From Lunularia cruciata (Eukaryota > Streptophyta > Marchantiopsida > Lunulariales > Lunulariaceae), in contig OX419758.1 in the NCBI GenBank assembly GCA_948567375.1, positions 13,769,001 through 13,833,000 on the forward strand: DNA of 64,000 bases. The letters are read 5' to 3'. A program made the position numbers and the translations under genes. Positions 25,741-38,689 of this stretch are shown one piece after another (positions within the stretch are counted from its first letter, which is position 1; every line of letters starts with the position of its first letter). Under the pieces are notes generated by a model. The model saw only the letters and a list, made by a program, of their open reading frames with translations, ran no database searches and was not told where the DNA came from.

Positions 25741-27697
25741 ACTCGTAGCGTTCTGTCATTCTTACTATCGGAACCCTCTATTATTTTACAATGCAGCTTC
25801 TCAAAATGTTGCATTCCAATCGTAGTTATAATATTGTCTGAAGTGGTAACGTTTTCCAGATTATGCACTTCGACCAAGTTGGAATGACAAGTCTAATTCT
25901 AATTTCTCTCCAAATCCTTTGCACTTGTACAACTTGCAGCTATCAAGAGTCGACTACAGTACTGTATAGTATGTGTGAGTGATTTTGGTCCGTATTATCA
26001 GTAAGTTCGTAAGAAGGATTCATAGACACGTCCATTGATCAAGTATCTTGTACAAACTTACGAACATCTGCAGATTTTCCACGGAGATCACGTGTAAATA
26101 TCCTCTCCGGGAGAAAGAAGAATCCATATCTAGAGAGACGATGAAGTGATTCACGGTACAGTTCAAAAGGGGCTATTTATGTGTGTAAGCAAGGTTACGA
26201 GACAAAGTATTGGAGTATGTTGGATGTGCTCAGCCGAAAAAGTTCAGATAAACTCATTTCATGTCTTGAGGGTTTCAGAGTTATTCGCGGATGTGCGTCA
26301 ACAGCTACGAGCGGTAGCAAATTCCTATAAACTTCTGACAGGAGCTTCGGCGTGTAATAACGTTGTCCGCAAAGCAGAGGTGAGTTTTTCTGAAACTCGT
26401 GAAAAACTAACGTGACGATAAAGGTATAATTCTGAGATTACACTGGTGCTAAACTCGGGGTATGTTCAAGAACATGTGATGATATCTAGTGGCAGATTTT
26501 ACAATGTGGATTGCGACGATGAGCCTGATCTGGATGAGAAGTTTGCTCTAGGTTACACGAAGTGCTCCGCGCAAACTCGTTGTAAACTCACGGGAGACTA
26601 GTTTTCGAGGTGTTTGTGAATTTTGTAGAACTCGCACTATAATGTCCACACACGTGTATTATGATACCCTTCACCGCGAGTTTAACGTCAGTTTTCCGAT
26701 TTTGCGGACAACGCTACTAAATACGATTTGTGTTAAACCGACTTTCATACGAAAAGATGTTAAAGCATCGGAACTCTTGATCTCGAGTTTCAATTGCCGA
26801 CGACGAGCTGACTTGCATGATCATGATTTGATATTTGATGAAGCTTTTATTGGGTTACTAACGAACGGCACTGAAACTCGCTTATACCTAGTGGGAAACG
26901 GGGCCGACCTTCAAACGTAATCTACGGATAACTCGTCTTCCTGATCAGTCGCTTCACCACTATCTTTCTCCTTCAAGTCGCTGTTAAAGCAGGAATTCAC
27001 TTCCTTGGTCCATAATAACGTATTACTGTGATAGACCTGTGCGATGCGAGGAGCTTACCGAATGGTCATCTGGCGAAGACGACTGCAATCTTCCGACAAA
27101 CCGCTGAAATTTACTTTCCTTGAACAAAGCTTCAAGGAGGATCAGGTGCCACATAAACCAAGCGAGAAGAGAATTTTAGAATCGACTACAACGCTAAATT
27201 CCATGTGGTAGTTAAGATACCGTGTTTACAACTAGCGAGACTAGGAGATCAAACCAGAGAGATGTTATGCCAGTCCTGGAGGATGCAAAGAAAAAGCGCA
27301 GTGTGAATTCTCAATGTTTGTCTACTCTCGAGAAGATGAGAGCCACTTGCGTAGACTCTTCTTATCATACATGTCTGTAACCAGTAGTCCGACATCGGAA
27401 TGAGTTTTTCGTGCCTGTGAAGTAAAAAATAAACACGTGAAGGAAAGTGAGAAGATACTCGTCTATAAATCTAACTAATTAAGGGTTGCAGACAGCAACC
27501 CAACCTGAACGACAGATCCCGAAGAAAACCAGGGAATGTTAGAAGATAAAAACAAAACCCTACTGATGAATGAGTGAGCGGAAACTCCTAATAATCTATG
27601 TTGCCTCCTTATATGAAGGGAACTGCCCGCCAATCCGTAATCAAGGGTCCTCCCCACTGGGTTCTATTGTACAAATTGAAGATCTTTTGATCCCTCA
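25741..27697. other. CpG-containing spacer, no gene recognised
   Basis: Composition resembles genic DNA. Open frames at 26146-26415 and 26642-26920 (+) have no recognisable motif. The hexamer AACTCG and its variants recur often between about 26270 and 26935. The end of the region is the 3' flank of the SNM1-like gene. Confidence 0.4.
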
Positions 27698-30367
27698 TTA
27701 AAGGTCGAAGTTGTATAGATCGAGAAGAGAAGGTAGAGGAGCAGGAATTGGCACACGCAGTGATCTATACAGCTTTCGAGTGCTCTCCTCCAAGACAGCC
27801 ACACCTCCACTCCGTTTCTTCCTACAGGAGATGATATGCCCGGCAGTCCCTAACGTTGTGAGTTCTGTTTCCACACCCGACTGGTCTACACAGTCCGTGC
27901 CCTCACGAAGATGGGGATAATATGTGCAAGAAGATCGTTCAGATCTCTCCCGTAATATGGTTCCTGTTTGGTCTGGTTTATCAACCGGAAATGCAGATGT
28001 CACCTCAGCTCCATCTACCACATCTACATGATCAAGTTTAGGATGTGGAGACTTTCCCTCTACCTTGGACTGGTTTGCAGTGCCATCGCCACCCTCATTG
28101 GAGTAATAGAGATCTGTCGATTGAGAATCAAAGAACTCCACATCTTCATCAGAATCAGCAGAAGAGAATGACATAGGTGGTGAAGATGGAATGCGGTATC
28201 TCGCCGAGCCAAACAATTGAACAACATTATTCAAGGAGCCTCCTCCACAATCTCCTTCTAAGTTGGAAAGAAGTCTTTTGCTTGGGCTGCTGCTCGTACG
28301 TGACCTCGGAAAGAACACTTGCGATCCGCCCTCATACAGTGTTCCATCTGTGGCTTTTCTACCTGAGCTGGTTGTTGCCTCCTGAGAAAGATTTGGGGTT
28401 GCAACCTTGGGCAAGTCAACCTCATCTATTTGGTACAGCCCACGTCTGTCAGACATGACTTCTCTGGAGTGACAGTGAGGAGTGGTAGAAATGACCTCCT
28501 TGGGCCAAAGTGTTTCCAAAGCCCTCTCCAGCTCCGATCGGGAGGAGTGCATGGAATAACATACGTGCCATATCCCATATTGGTCTTTCTCGGCTGCTTT
28601 TGGTGCAGGGCAAGTACGAAACCTTTGAGCCGTAGGTCTCTTCAGAGCAACCCCCGGAATCATTCCACATATTGCATCTTCCAATCTTTCTTCTAAAGTA
28701 TACCACTGAGCAGAAGGGCGGATAAACAGAGGTTCTTCCTGTTTCAATCGATGAGCCTGCATGAACTTGATCTTTGCTCTCTCGTAAAGCTTGGGAAATG
28801 CTTTACAGATCTGTCGAGTTTTCAAAGAAGTTAGAAAACCACTTGACCGACCCTTCTTCACCTTCTACTTGATCATCTAGAAAGGAAAAGTTACGTTATT
28901 TTCTCTCAGATTCTACAGTATGTTTCTCTGAGATTACTGTGACTCACATGAAATCTAGTCGATTGAGGATCCTCTGTTAAGAGCTCAGGTATAACCAGCG
29001 CCATGTCTGCATAATATTCAGGCTGAAGGTCCTTGTCCACATAGATCTTTGATCTAAAGTACGTAACCAGATTGCTGAGTAACCCTTCATGACCAAGCAT
29101 GTCACAGGCCAAATAAACTGTAGGTGCCTTAGGATGATTCAATATGCACTGCTGCACCTGCTCGTACAAGCGAACCAGTGTAAATGAGTAGATATTATCC
29201 ATGTAAGTACAGCTCAACCTCCATAGCTAGACCGGGAAAATAAAACTGACCGTGTTACACTGCAATGCCTTAACTAGTGAGTACTCAAAGTAACTATGCA
29301 ACTAGGTCGTCAATAATGTGCAATGGAAATATGTGTCGAGGACGAACGTACTTGATAAAAGGCTTCTTCCTTTGAGGGCATGCGCATACGCTCTTTCCCG
29401 AACGTGCAATCCAGGAAGACGCAATCAAGGACGCATTGCTGAGTCTTGTATTTACCCATCACATTCTTTAGGCAATCATCTGTTAAGCGACAGTCTCCTG
29501 TATGTAGTACATTCCCAAAGCTGCCCTCAAAAAGGAGCATCACAGCTCCTGCAGAGCACAAATCATAACAAGCACACAGAAAGTTAGAATCTCCGGGGTG
29601 TCAACACTACGTTCTCGGAACTAACGTTAACGATATGTTTAAAAGGAACTCAAGACAACTCGAGAAGAGTTGAATACCTGGACAGTGATTCGCATCAAAA
29701 GCCGTGACAGTGAATGACTCCTCAGGAAATGACTCCTCGCCATCTGACTCATCGTCATCTTCAACCATCTTGGTGGCCCCAATTTCGAGAATAAGAAACT
29801 GAACCGACTTCAGCTGAGAAAGCGCATTCGTTTGCTAGATAAGTATACAACAAAATCAAACTAGGAGGCAAGAAATCCATCTACGAAGACCAAATATGAT
29901 AAAGCCGCTGAATTACAACCATCAAAAATTAGTACTGAAAGGAAGTAGACGAAATTTACTCAACTGCTTTTTTCGACCAGAGTGTTGGAGATAAGCTTCA
30001 AGAGTCTACTAGAGAGGAGGAGAGAAGCCGTACTACATGACATGACAAGCTAATTGTGTCTTGACCATCAAAAAAACTTGCGACTGGACCTGAAACCTTG
30101 ACCTCGCGTTCTATGAAAGAGCCGTAAAATATAAAATCAAGACTGAGAACCGCCGATGTATATGAAGCAGTATGTTACCTCTGGGAAACGCCGCAATAAA
30201 AGTAGTCGAGTTATTTCAGTGCAATAAATGCGACGTCCATCGAAGGACTTAATTCCGGCGGTGTGGTCACTGTGTGCGTGTGTTAAGAAGTGATGTTTCT
30301 TCCTCTTGGACTGAGAAGACCATGTATCCACAGAAAACCGATACTTATCCTTCACCTCTACAGGCAT
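27698..30367 (-). CDS. SNM1/Apollo/Artemis-like MBL-beta-CASP DNA nuclease
   Basis: Five exons on the minus strand, 30367-30179, 29813-29678, 29548-29352, 29157-28948 and 28810-27698, join with GT-AG introns into about 614 residues with no stop. The metallo-beta-lactamase core is complete: THAHSDH (His30, His32, Asp34, His35), His106 in DANHCPG and Asp127 in HTGD. The beta-CASP part has Asp155 (FLDCTFG), His332 (CYSMHSS) and Val350, the motif A, B and C positions of SNM1-type nucleases. Such enzymes are 5' exonucleases or hairpin openers in DNA crosslink repair, end joining or telomere protection. Domain order, and the FRFH-FPKLYER-type junction at residue 244/245, resemble the plant 'DNA repair metallo-beta-lactamase' proteins close to Arabidopsis At1g27410 (recalled, not searched). 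The last ~250 residues are Ser/Asp/Glu-rich, look disordered and are encoded within the single last exon. All catalytic residues are present. Confidence 0.93.
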
Positions 30368-31740
30368 TGATCAAGACTGTGTGCAACTACTGCCTTGTGC
30401 AAAAAGTTAAGAGGTTGAGCTTGTTTATCCCCTTTACACACTTCTCAACCCAGTGATGCCGCATGTTAGTGGTGCGTTGATAACTGATGTTTCCTGTGTA
30501 GGCCGGCGACCTTTGAGTTATCTGCATAAACGTTGAGCTGCTGAATTGATGAGTTTCAATGAAACCAGGACGCTGAAGTACGGATTCTAAGCACTCCGGC
30601 AAATTCTTTGAATCTGTGTGATGATAGCTACACTGGAATGAAGTTCCTCACCAAATTGTAACTACCAATTTCGTGAGGCTAGTCTGCAATTGGCATTAAC
30701 GCAGGATCACTAGTATCGAGACAGAAATGTCCAACGTTTGGCAGGTTTCATTGCTGGACCTAGGAGGAAAAACTGCTCTGAATGATAGAGGAAGTGATGA
30801 GCGTTTCCTGTCTTCTGGACTTTCGTGCATCTACAGTAAGAGGCATAACCCCCACAGATCAATAGCAATTCTTTGTGAAGGAGGATTCTGAGAAGTTCTA
30901 TGGGCTAGGAGCTCAAAATTAAAAGAAGGTAGGAAATCCAGGCACTGACATTGAGCAATTTTCCATGGATGTACTAGTAATGGACAGTGATAAACGGAAT
31001 TTCGTGATGAGCGATTTTTTCACTAGATTTTCGATCGCAACAAGAAGAATGTATGAATCAGCCGCCTGCAGTCGCTGGATTGACACATCTGACGCTTACA
31101 AACGCCCCAACACAAAAGCGATAACATTACGGGAATCCTCGCCCTGAGGAAGCATTGAGACCTGCACCAAACCGGATGAATCCCCGCCGGAGTAGTGCGC
31201 GTTGGAGAGACCTGTAAGTGGACCACAATACAGAAAACCTCCGGCCGCGTGCAGTGCCGAAAAGGGGCAATCTACAACAAAGTTGACACTGACTCTGACA
31301 TGTATTACTGACGATGAAATGATCGATCGGCAAAGTGTCATTGCTGGTTAGTGGGACTGTGTACGGAGGATGTGGAGAAACCACGAAGCTTGAACGCGAA
31401 GCTACCTCGATGGCAAGAGACAAGTTTAAATTCAAACCGACCTCGGCGGTAACTTCCTGACCATGTTAGTTCATCGACCACGGTGTCGAAAGTACAGTAG
31501 TTCGCAATGCCTTTCTGCTGTTTCTGCTGTACCCCGTAGCTCTGCAGTATCCCTGCAGTACGTTCGTTTGATTAAACCCGTCAAACAAACGTGGTCGGTA
31601 AGAAGCATCACTGGGGTCCAAGTTTGAGGTAATAAAAATGCGCACCGGTGTTGCCTTCCTTGTCTTCTATTTACTGTATTCAACGATAGAATTACATAGT
31701 TCATTTCAGAAAAACTGCATTTGCTCAACACATTATTGTT
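30368..31740. other. Upstream region of the SNM1-like gene
   Basis: CpG-containing sequence upstream of the minus-strand start codon at 30367, presumably 5' UTR and promoter. Overlapping open frames near 31023-31435 lack motifs. A short inverted repeat (CGTTTGA...TCAAACG) occurs near 31563-31591. Composition changes abruptly to AT-rich DNA at about 31.7 kb. Confidence 0.45.
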
Positions 31741-33093
31741 AGTGAAATGGGTAAGTTTTACTTTGAATTTAGTAGTTTGGTTGTGATTTTATCATGAATC
31801 AATACATTTGGGTTATTTAAATTCTGGAGATTATTAACATTTTTTTTCGTTTAGTTCTTAGTTGATGACTTGAGTATAAGCTAATGTGGTTCATTTTAAA
31901 GAATTTCATACGCGTAATAAAATTTTATTACTGCAATAGAGATACGAGGAAATGTGAAAATAATAGCTTGGTTATGATAATATGAACATCATTTGAAAAT
32001 GGAATTTTATTTTATTATATTCTGTGATGCTCTTGCTTCAAGTTTATCCTAATGAAAGTTACTAATTAAAGTTCAAGAAGAAAAGGTTGAAGCCTTATAT
32101 TCAAAATTGCCTTTTAAATATAGTATATCAAGAAAAATGATTCAAAGTAAAAGATAATATACACTCTATGAATAAAACTTGAATGATTATTCATGTATAT
32201 TCATTCATTCATTCATTTAAATGATCATTCATTCATATCATACTTATAATTGACCTTTTTACTGCACTAAAATCCACTATCTAAAGACGAGCTTCCATTG
32301 AATCACAATATTGGCATCTTCTAATGAGATACAGAGTAATCATGAGTATCGTGTACTTATGCATATTGAAAATTTTATCCTTTGTTCAAACTCTAGAATA
32401 ATATCTTCATTTTTGCATTTTTTGCAATTCGTTCTACCCTTTTCTTTTCTTTAAGAATAGTAACAATAAATTGTATTTTCTTTAAACGTATTGATAAGAT
32501 CCATAAGATCATCATATTTTTATGCCTATAAACAACCAATCAAACATAAAAATATTAAAAAATCAATAACTAAGATCATTAGTCATAAATTTAACTATTA
32601 TTGATAAATTTAGATGGAATCATAATACAAAAACTCATGATAAAATCAAACTATAAACTTTAAATACCCCAAAGCATAATACAAAAAAATCATGAAAAAA
32701 CCATAAAAATAAACACTATATATACAAATCATAACACAATCACACTCATAACAAAATCATAATATAAAGTAGAAATAAATCAAATCATAATATAATCACA
32801 CTCATGATAAAAATAATTTATTTCAATTTAAAAAAATTTATAACACAATAAACTCATAAAAATATCATATAAACTAAATGTAAAACCCTAATAATCTGAT
32901 GAATGATAGAATGGTAATATCAACCATATATTTACCAAGCATAATATAACATAACTCATGAGAAATTTATAATATACAAAAAATACATCAAAATTATAAT
33001 GTCATATAAAATAAGGGAAATATTAAATAAACATCAAAATAGCATTTAGTAAAAATCACCCATCATTTAGGGTTTAGGGTTGCTTGTAGTACC
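31741..33093. other. Very AT-rich spacer
   Basis: No gene. It contains an ATTC microsatellite (about 32200-32235), long A/T runs, and two adjacent copies of the plant telomere-type heptamer TTTAGGG at 33066-33079, directly beside the SINE. Confidence 0.6.
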
Positions 33094-33103
33094 TAATTGC
33101 AAA

Positions 33104-33263
33104 CAAGTTGCACAATTGTGCTTGGTCTATAGTTGTAGAATCCACCCGCTCGCTCTGCCAAGAGGATGACCTATTGGATAACTTATGTAGTGATCGGTTT
33201 TGAACATGACAATCAGATTGGCCGTGGTCTGCACCATTGTGTACTTTGCCACTAGACCATGCA
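33104..33263 (-). mobile_element. tRNA-derived SINE with 10-bp target duplication
   Basis: A 160-bp body is flanked by the direct repeat TAATTGCAAA at 33094-33103 and 33264-33273. Read on the minus strand it begins with an internal RNA polymerase III promoter. The A box TGGTCTAGTGG (33259-33249) fits TRGYNNARNNG exactly. The B box GTTCAAAAC (33205-33197) fits GWTCRANNC exactly, 54 nt downstream. The body is much richer in GC than its surroundings. SINEs move by borrowing the machinery of a LINE; none is visible here. The 3' end has no clear poly(A) or poly(T) tail, which is unusual. A true tRNA gene is unlikely because there is no acceptor-stem pairing. Confidence 0.82.
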
Positions 33264-33273
33264 TAATTGCAAA

Positions 33274-34746
33274 TTGTTTGCAATGAGATACTAGAAACAA
33301 TCATTGAATGATATACATAAAACTATAATTTTGTATATATTTTTAGCTTAATACAGTTTTGATATTCATTTAAGATTTCATAAAGTAATAAGATCATAAC
33401 ATATACTAAAACTTTACCAATCATAGTACTATAAAATTTATGAAATTTTCTAATATAAACAAAAAAGATACATCAAAGCATTACAATATAAAGAATCATA
33501 ATGTAATGAACTCATTTTATAGTAAGAACAAGCCACATTAGAGTTATAATTTGAATAAAACTGTAAATTATAACTAAAAAATTAATATAATCAAAACATA
33601 TTTTATATTCCTTGGAAAAGATGAGAAAGTAGACTTGGAGGTAGTTCTTTATGTATAGTTTATACATTGCATTGTTATATGTTTCTTCTTTGTAATATTA
33701 TTAAGCTATAAAAATAAGCTAAATATAGCAAAAAGGAAGGTAAAACTAGCAAACATATAAGAATTCTAAGAATTTTCTAAAAGCATCTAAGAAATTCTTT
33801 TGTAGAATGTTCTAAAAGTATCCATGAAACTTCTAGATGAGAAGTGTGGTGCTCTTATTTCTCAAAATTTGCTTCTATTGATCATCTCAAGCTTAAGTGC
33901 TAAAGAGAACAACAAAGAATGATAAGATTATTGGGAGAAGTGCCTCAAAGGAGAGGTACTCGGAGGAGGGACCTTGGCAAGCTAGATTGGGAGAAGTACT
34001 TGGAGTGATGTAGGATAATCTTGAGTGTTGAAAGGAAGAATTAAGTTGGAGGTCACGTGAGCTCCATGGCCAAGTATCTGGGTGGCAAGCAAAGCTATGT
34101 TATACATGAGATGAGAAGCACTCATAGAGATGCAAAATGACCTTGAGTGCCTAAGGATGGAATAATACTTGGACTGTTGGGAGATCATTTGGAGTGCTTG
34201 CAAGAGTTGAAGCACTCGGAGTGCCAATAGGTGAGGCGTATGGGCCCAAGTGCCACCATGCAATCAGAAGAATGTGCAACCTCCATTTGAACTGGCTGCC
34301 AATGGCAATTACCCCCAACGACACTTGCTACCAAGGGCTATTACCTGCAAGATAACCGTTGGTACTTAGTGAACAAATGTGGCATGAGAGAAAGTGGTTG
34401 GTGAATACATTTTTGAGCATGTGGGAGAGTGACTTTACCTAAGTGCAACATGCAAGACCTTCGCCTATGTAATAGTAAGTGCCTACCTGCTCTATAACCA
34501 CATGAGTGCTGAAGAATGACCAGGACCTAAGCGTGTAAATTGAAGTGCCCGACCTGTAGTGGCACTTTTTGCAATCCAACTTGTCTTCTTAGCTGATTGA
34601 GTAGTGACTTGAAACTTCTATGAAATAGTGAGTGCTTAGAGTTGTTTTGAGAGTGGCACTGAGTGCAATCTTAGGTACTCAACATGAAGAGAAGTACTCG
34701 GTGTAGTACAACGTTAGCTCATAACATCCTTTGTGCGCAGGAATCA
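33274..34746. other. AT-rich and AGTGC-rich repeat DNA
   Basis: No intact gene. From about 33840 the pentamer AGTGC recurs at least a dozen times in 0.9 kb, and this continues beyond the LTR at 34747-35270. Positions 33735-33860 weakly resemble the start of an A-family LTR (AGCATCTAAGAA). Probably part of an unidentified decayed element. Confidence 0.4.
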
Positions 34747-35270
34747 TGGTAGCCTCCAATACCATTAGTTAGACAGATTATCTAGAGGTGGAAATTGGCT
34801 AGGTAAAATCTTTAGGGGTGTCACCAAAAGAATTTCCACAAATATGGTAGAGGTCTGAAACACCCAAAAAAATTTAGAGCCAATTCTAGAGGCTTAAAAA
34901 ATGAATAAGGCCTAAAAATTATAATTTTTCCCCCTTTTGAGGAAAAGGCATTGCTATCTTCCCCCTAGTTTGTCTCATCAAGAGCTTTCCTATGGTACCT
35001 CACCCATGATGTGCTTAGCTTCTTATTAAAAGATCCCTTTGATCAAACTTGTTTGACCAACCAAATAAGACAAAGATCAACATGTCACCAATCCATGCAG
35101 CTAATCTAAGGGTGGAGCTTGATGAAATGTCATCAATCCATGTATTTGATCCAAGGATGTAGCTCCCTTTGAGTGTATCATCTTTGTTATATAATAACGA
35201 CAAGTTGCTCCTTTGAGACATTGGAGTATTGAGCATGAAACCTTGTGTTCTTTGTTCTTGGAACATTACA
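34747..35270 (+). mobile_element. B-family LTR, probable solo LTR
   Basis: This segment aligns along its length with the LTRs of element B: the ATTATCTAGAGG start region, GTGTCACCAAAAGA, TGGTACCTCACCCATG, the TATATAATAA box near 35196 and the GAACATTACA end. No primer-binding site follows and no polypurine tract precedes, so I read it as a solo LTR. A target duplication is only approximate (AATCA before; TAATCA after). Confidence 0.7.
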
Positions 35271-38200
35271 TAATCACTCTTAAAACATATAAGAAGGCTC
35301 TTGAGTCCATCGTTAGATCCCTTGTTGCAAACAAATGAGTTGTTTACTACAAAGTGGATGTCATTCAAAGTAAGCACTTAGGATTCCTACTTTGGAATTA
35401 AGGTTATCAGACTTCCATAGGATTCACAAGATGAGAGGAAAGAGAGAAAAATTCAAGAGGAATGCAAGGTAATCCATGGAATTGGACCAAGGACCATTGG
35501 AAAATGGTACTTGGCCCAAATTATGGGGTTACAAGAGCCATGACAATAGACACTAAATTTATAGACAAGGAGTTGACCCTTGAAGTCAAAAGCCACTTCA
35601 ATAGCAAGTGGTCCAAGAATAATAGATGGAGTGTAGCTAATTACTAGGATCTTGCAAAAAGAGCCATAATAGAGGCAATTATGAAACATTTCAAACAGAA
35701 ATTAACTACCTACCTAACCAATGGCCAAGTAGTGTTCGTTGACTACATGTATGTAGGAGAGCTTATAGATTGGGCTGAAATGTTTGATAAGCAATGCAAG
35801 CTCCTACACAAGGATTTCAAAGTTGAAGAGGGAGCTACATATCTTGCTCCCTTTTCAATACATTACTACATGGAGATGAACCTCTCAACTAAGGAGGAGA
35901 AGAAATGGTTCACTACTCACTTTCATTCTGTAGGTTATTTTGAGGAACAACTACATAAATTATCAAGATATCAACAAGCAGATGCTAAGTTTTAAAAGAC
36001 GGGCTAATTTATGCTTGTGGATGCAGAGATGGTCCTGCTCCAAGGCTGCAAAGAGGAAGAATAATACCCAAAAAAAGCAACCTCTTCCTCCAACAAAGAA
36101 GTCAAAGATGAGTAACCAAACTATCAAAGTATCCTCTCCAAAAGATAAAGTTGAGGACATTGATGTTGATGAGGATGAAGATGAAGATGAGGAGGAGTAG
36201 GGGTCCTTCACTCTGCAAGGATCCACCTCTACCTCAAGAGATAATGAAGAAGGAGATGAGACTTGGGAGGATGCTCAATCTGCTCCCAAATGCAGGACCA
36301 GAACATGGACAAGGACATTGTAGATGAAGAAGAAAACATATAAGAAGAAAAAGGAGTTCCAAAGTAGGCACCTTTGAGCCCTAGAATTCCAAAAGAAGAA
36401 ATAGCAATAGAACTGCAAGATTTGGCTAAGTGCTTGAAGGACCAAGAATTTTGGCCAAGAGTAGAAGGAGAATCAATGATCAAATAGAAGAGGAAGATTG
36501 CATCATTGACAATGCCTAAGAAAAGGAGGAAGTTGACATCTTAATTGATCTTCTTGAGGCTTCACCAGAATTGCATATCAGCATGAGAGAGGCACCCACA
36601 ACATCCAAGGTGGTGCAAGTGCAGGATGGCGCAAACTTCATCATTCACTTAATGGGTTGTGCATTGCACTTGATGGAGGAACTAATGCCCCAAGACTAGG
36701 TTGAGTGCCTTGATGTGTTGGACTATATCATAGTAACCAAGGTCATGCACAAGCATGTCTACACTTTCAAGGGCAAGGAGGATTTGGGGAAGGAAGAGGC
36801 AACAAAAGCTAGGGAACTATGCAAGGCAAAAACATTGAAAGTAAGTGCCTTGATGCATGAGAACTAGGAATTAAAAAAAGAAGTGCCATTGTTGAGAACA
36901 AATGAGGTCATCATGCATTTGAGACCAAAAAATTTGAGGTAGATTGGAAGGTACTCCACCTTGAGTTTGAGCAATTCAAGAAGGAAGCCAAAGATCAACT
37001 TTGTATCAAGTGCCACAAAGTCAACAACACTCAAAGTGCCTTGCAAGAGAAGCATGACCAAGTAGTGATGTTAAAGCTATAGATGTAGGAGTCTCGGATG
37101 GAAGTGGCCATTTAGCTGAAAGGTCTTGGCAAGGAGGCAACTAAAGAATGATTGAGGCATGCAAAGAGTCTCAAAGTGCTAGAAGGACAGAAGGTTGAGT
37201 GGAGTAGGTGGTCTAAACAACAAGAGGAAGATCAATTGAAGGCACTACACCAAGTAAGAGAAACCCAAGCCCCATTGATGGAGATGCTGAAAGAAGAGGA
37301 AGTAGTGTGGGCCTTGAGGACAAAATGCCATGAATTGAAGATGTAGGTCCAATGCTTGCAAAATCAGGCCTACAAGGAGGAATGCATGAATAGCCTATCC
37401 TTGCACTTGAAGGAGCATTCAAATAAAATTTTAGTGAAGTATGCCAGACCTTCTTATTAGAAATTGCTAGGTATCAAGCCCTAATAGATCAATTAATCAA
37501 ATACGTGAGAGGTGAACAAAGCCTTTCAACCCTTGTAGCTCCAACCCAAGGGACTCTCCCAAAAGGAAGTCTTTCAATTAGACAAGCACTGTTTAGAAAG
37601 GATTAGGTAATTAGAGTTGTACAATAGTTGAGCACTCTAAGTAGGCTAGTCATGCCAACACTTAGTGTCACATTTAATTTAGAAGAGTGCACTCAAAGTT
37701 GAATGGAACTCGGAGTTGTAAAGAGTGCTCTCAGAATGGTACTGCACTAAGAGTTGTATAAACTTGTAGAGGAAGTGCACTTGGGTTGGTATTGGTACTT
37801 GGAGTTGCACACTAAAAAAAGATTAGTGGGGTCTAGTATCTCACTTGATACATATAAGAGACTAATCATTTTACATATGATTAGGATAAGATAGGATTAG
37901 GATAGTAGAATCAATGATGGAAAATTTAGTTAGCTTTGTTTAAGATTCACTTGGGATTTTGATCCCTTTGGCTTGGAGCCAAATCTATATATAAGTCAGA
38001 GTGCTATTGACACTCAATTTTTTGGAATAGAAGCTTCAATTACAAGTAAAGAGTGCTCTCACTTTGTTGCAAGTTCTATGTCCTACATTTTGCATGTTGT
38101 TTCAATGTCTAAACCAAAGTAGAGGTGAGGAATTTTGTAGTAGATCTTCAATGCATAGTGCTAGGTAGGTACTCATCCTTGATCAAGGAGTGCACTAAAG

Positions 38201-38689
38201 AATTTCAAGAAGTGAACTTGTACAACAAGTGGATTAGGAAGCTCACTGTGCATGTAGAACCACAAGATCAAAAACTTTAGACATGAAGTAGTAACAAGTT
38301 GTGCCTTATGGGAAGGTTGAACACATTTGCAGACAATGCATCTTGAATGGAATGACACTTGAAGTTGAATGAACCATCACCTTCAAGAGCAATCTTGGCT
38401 AGATTTTAGAGTGACATTGGTTAGTTGATAACTTTCTTTTTGCTGTAATGTGCAACAAAGGATGACACTAACTTCTTTTGCGAGTGGTTTTTGCCCAAAA
38501 GGTTAAATAGGAGATAATAAAAGAATTGAGTTTTGGTGAAAAGTGCATGTTTCACTTCACTTCCAAGCATTTCAAAATAATATCTTTGTGAGAATGAACT
38601 ATTCTAATTGACTTTACTATAAGTATGTTGATATTAAGCTATCACATTGATTATATTATAACTATGTTGACATTAAGCTATCACAAAAG
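35271..38689 (+). pseudogene. Unidentified decayed element with Lys/Glu-rich ORF remnants
   Basis: Consecutive + strand fragments occur at about 35462-35647, 35681-35995, 35940-36200 and 37152-37346. They look like one former long ORF broken by stops and frameshifts. The second fragment has aromatic-rich sequence; the third ends in an acidic Asp/Glu run; later parts are Lys/Glu-rich and probably coiled coil. I recognise no reverse transcriptase, integrase or zinc knuckle, so the family is unknown. AGTGC is over-represented here as in the left flank. Confidence 0.45.

Noticed and set aside
26146-26920. Two + strand open frames of about 90 codons
   Set aside because: No recognisable domain or exon chain; one Cys-containing stretch is not enough to call a gene.
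33066-33079. Interstitial telomere array
   Set aside because: Only two TTTAGGG units; too short to mean more than chance or a telo-box-like motif.
33104-33263. tRNA gene
   Set aside because: A and B boxes are present, but there is no acceptor-stem pairing and the unit is 160 bp with target duplications; a SINE explains it better.
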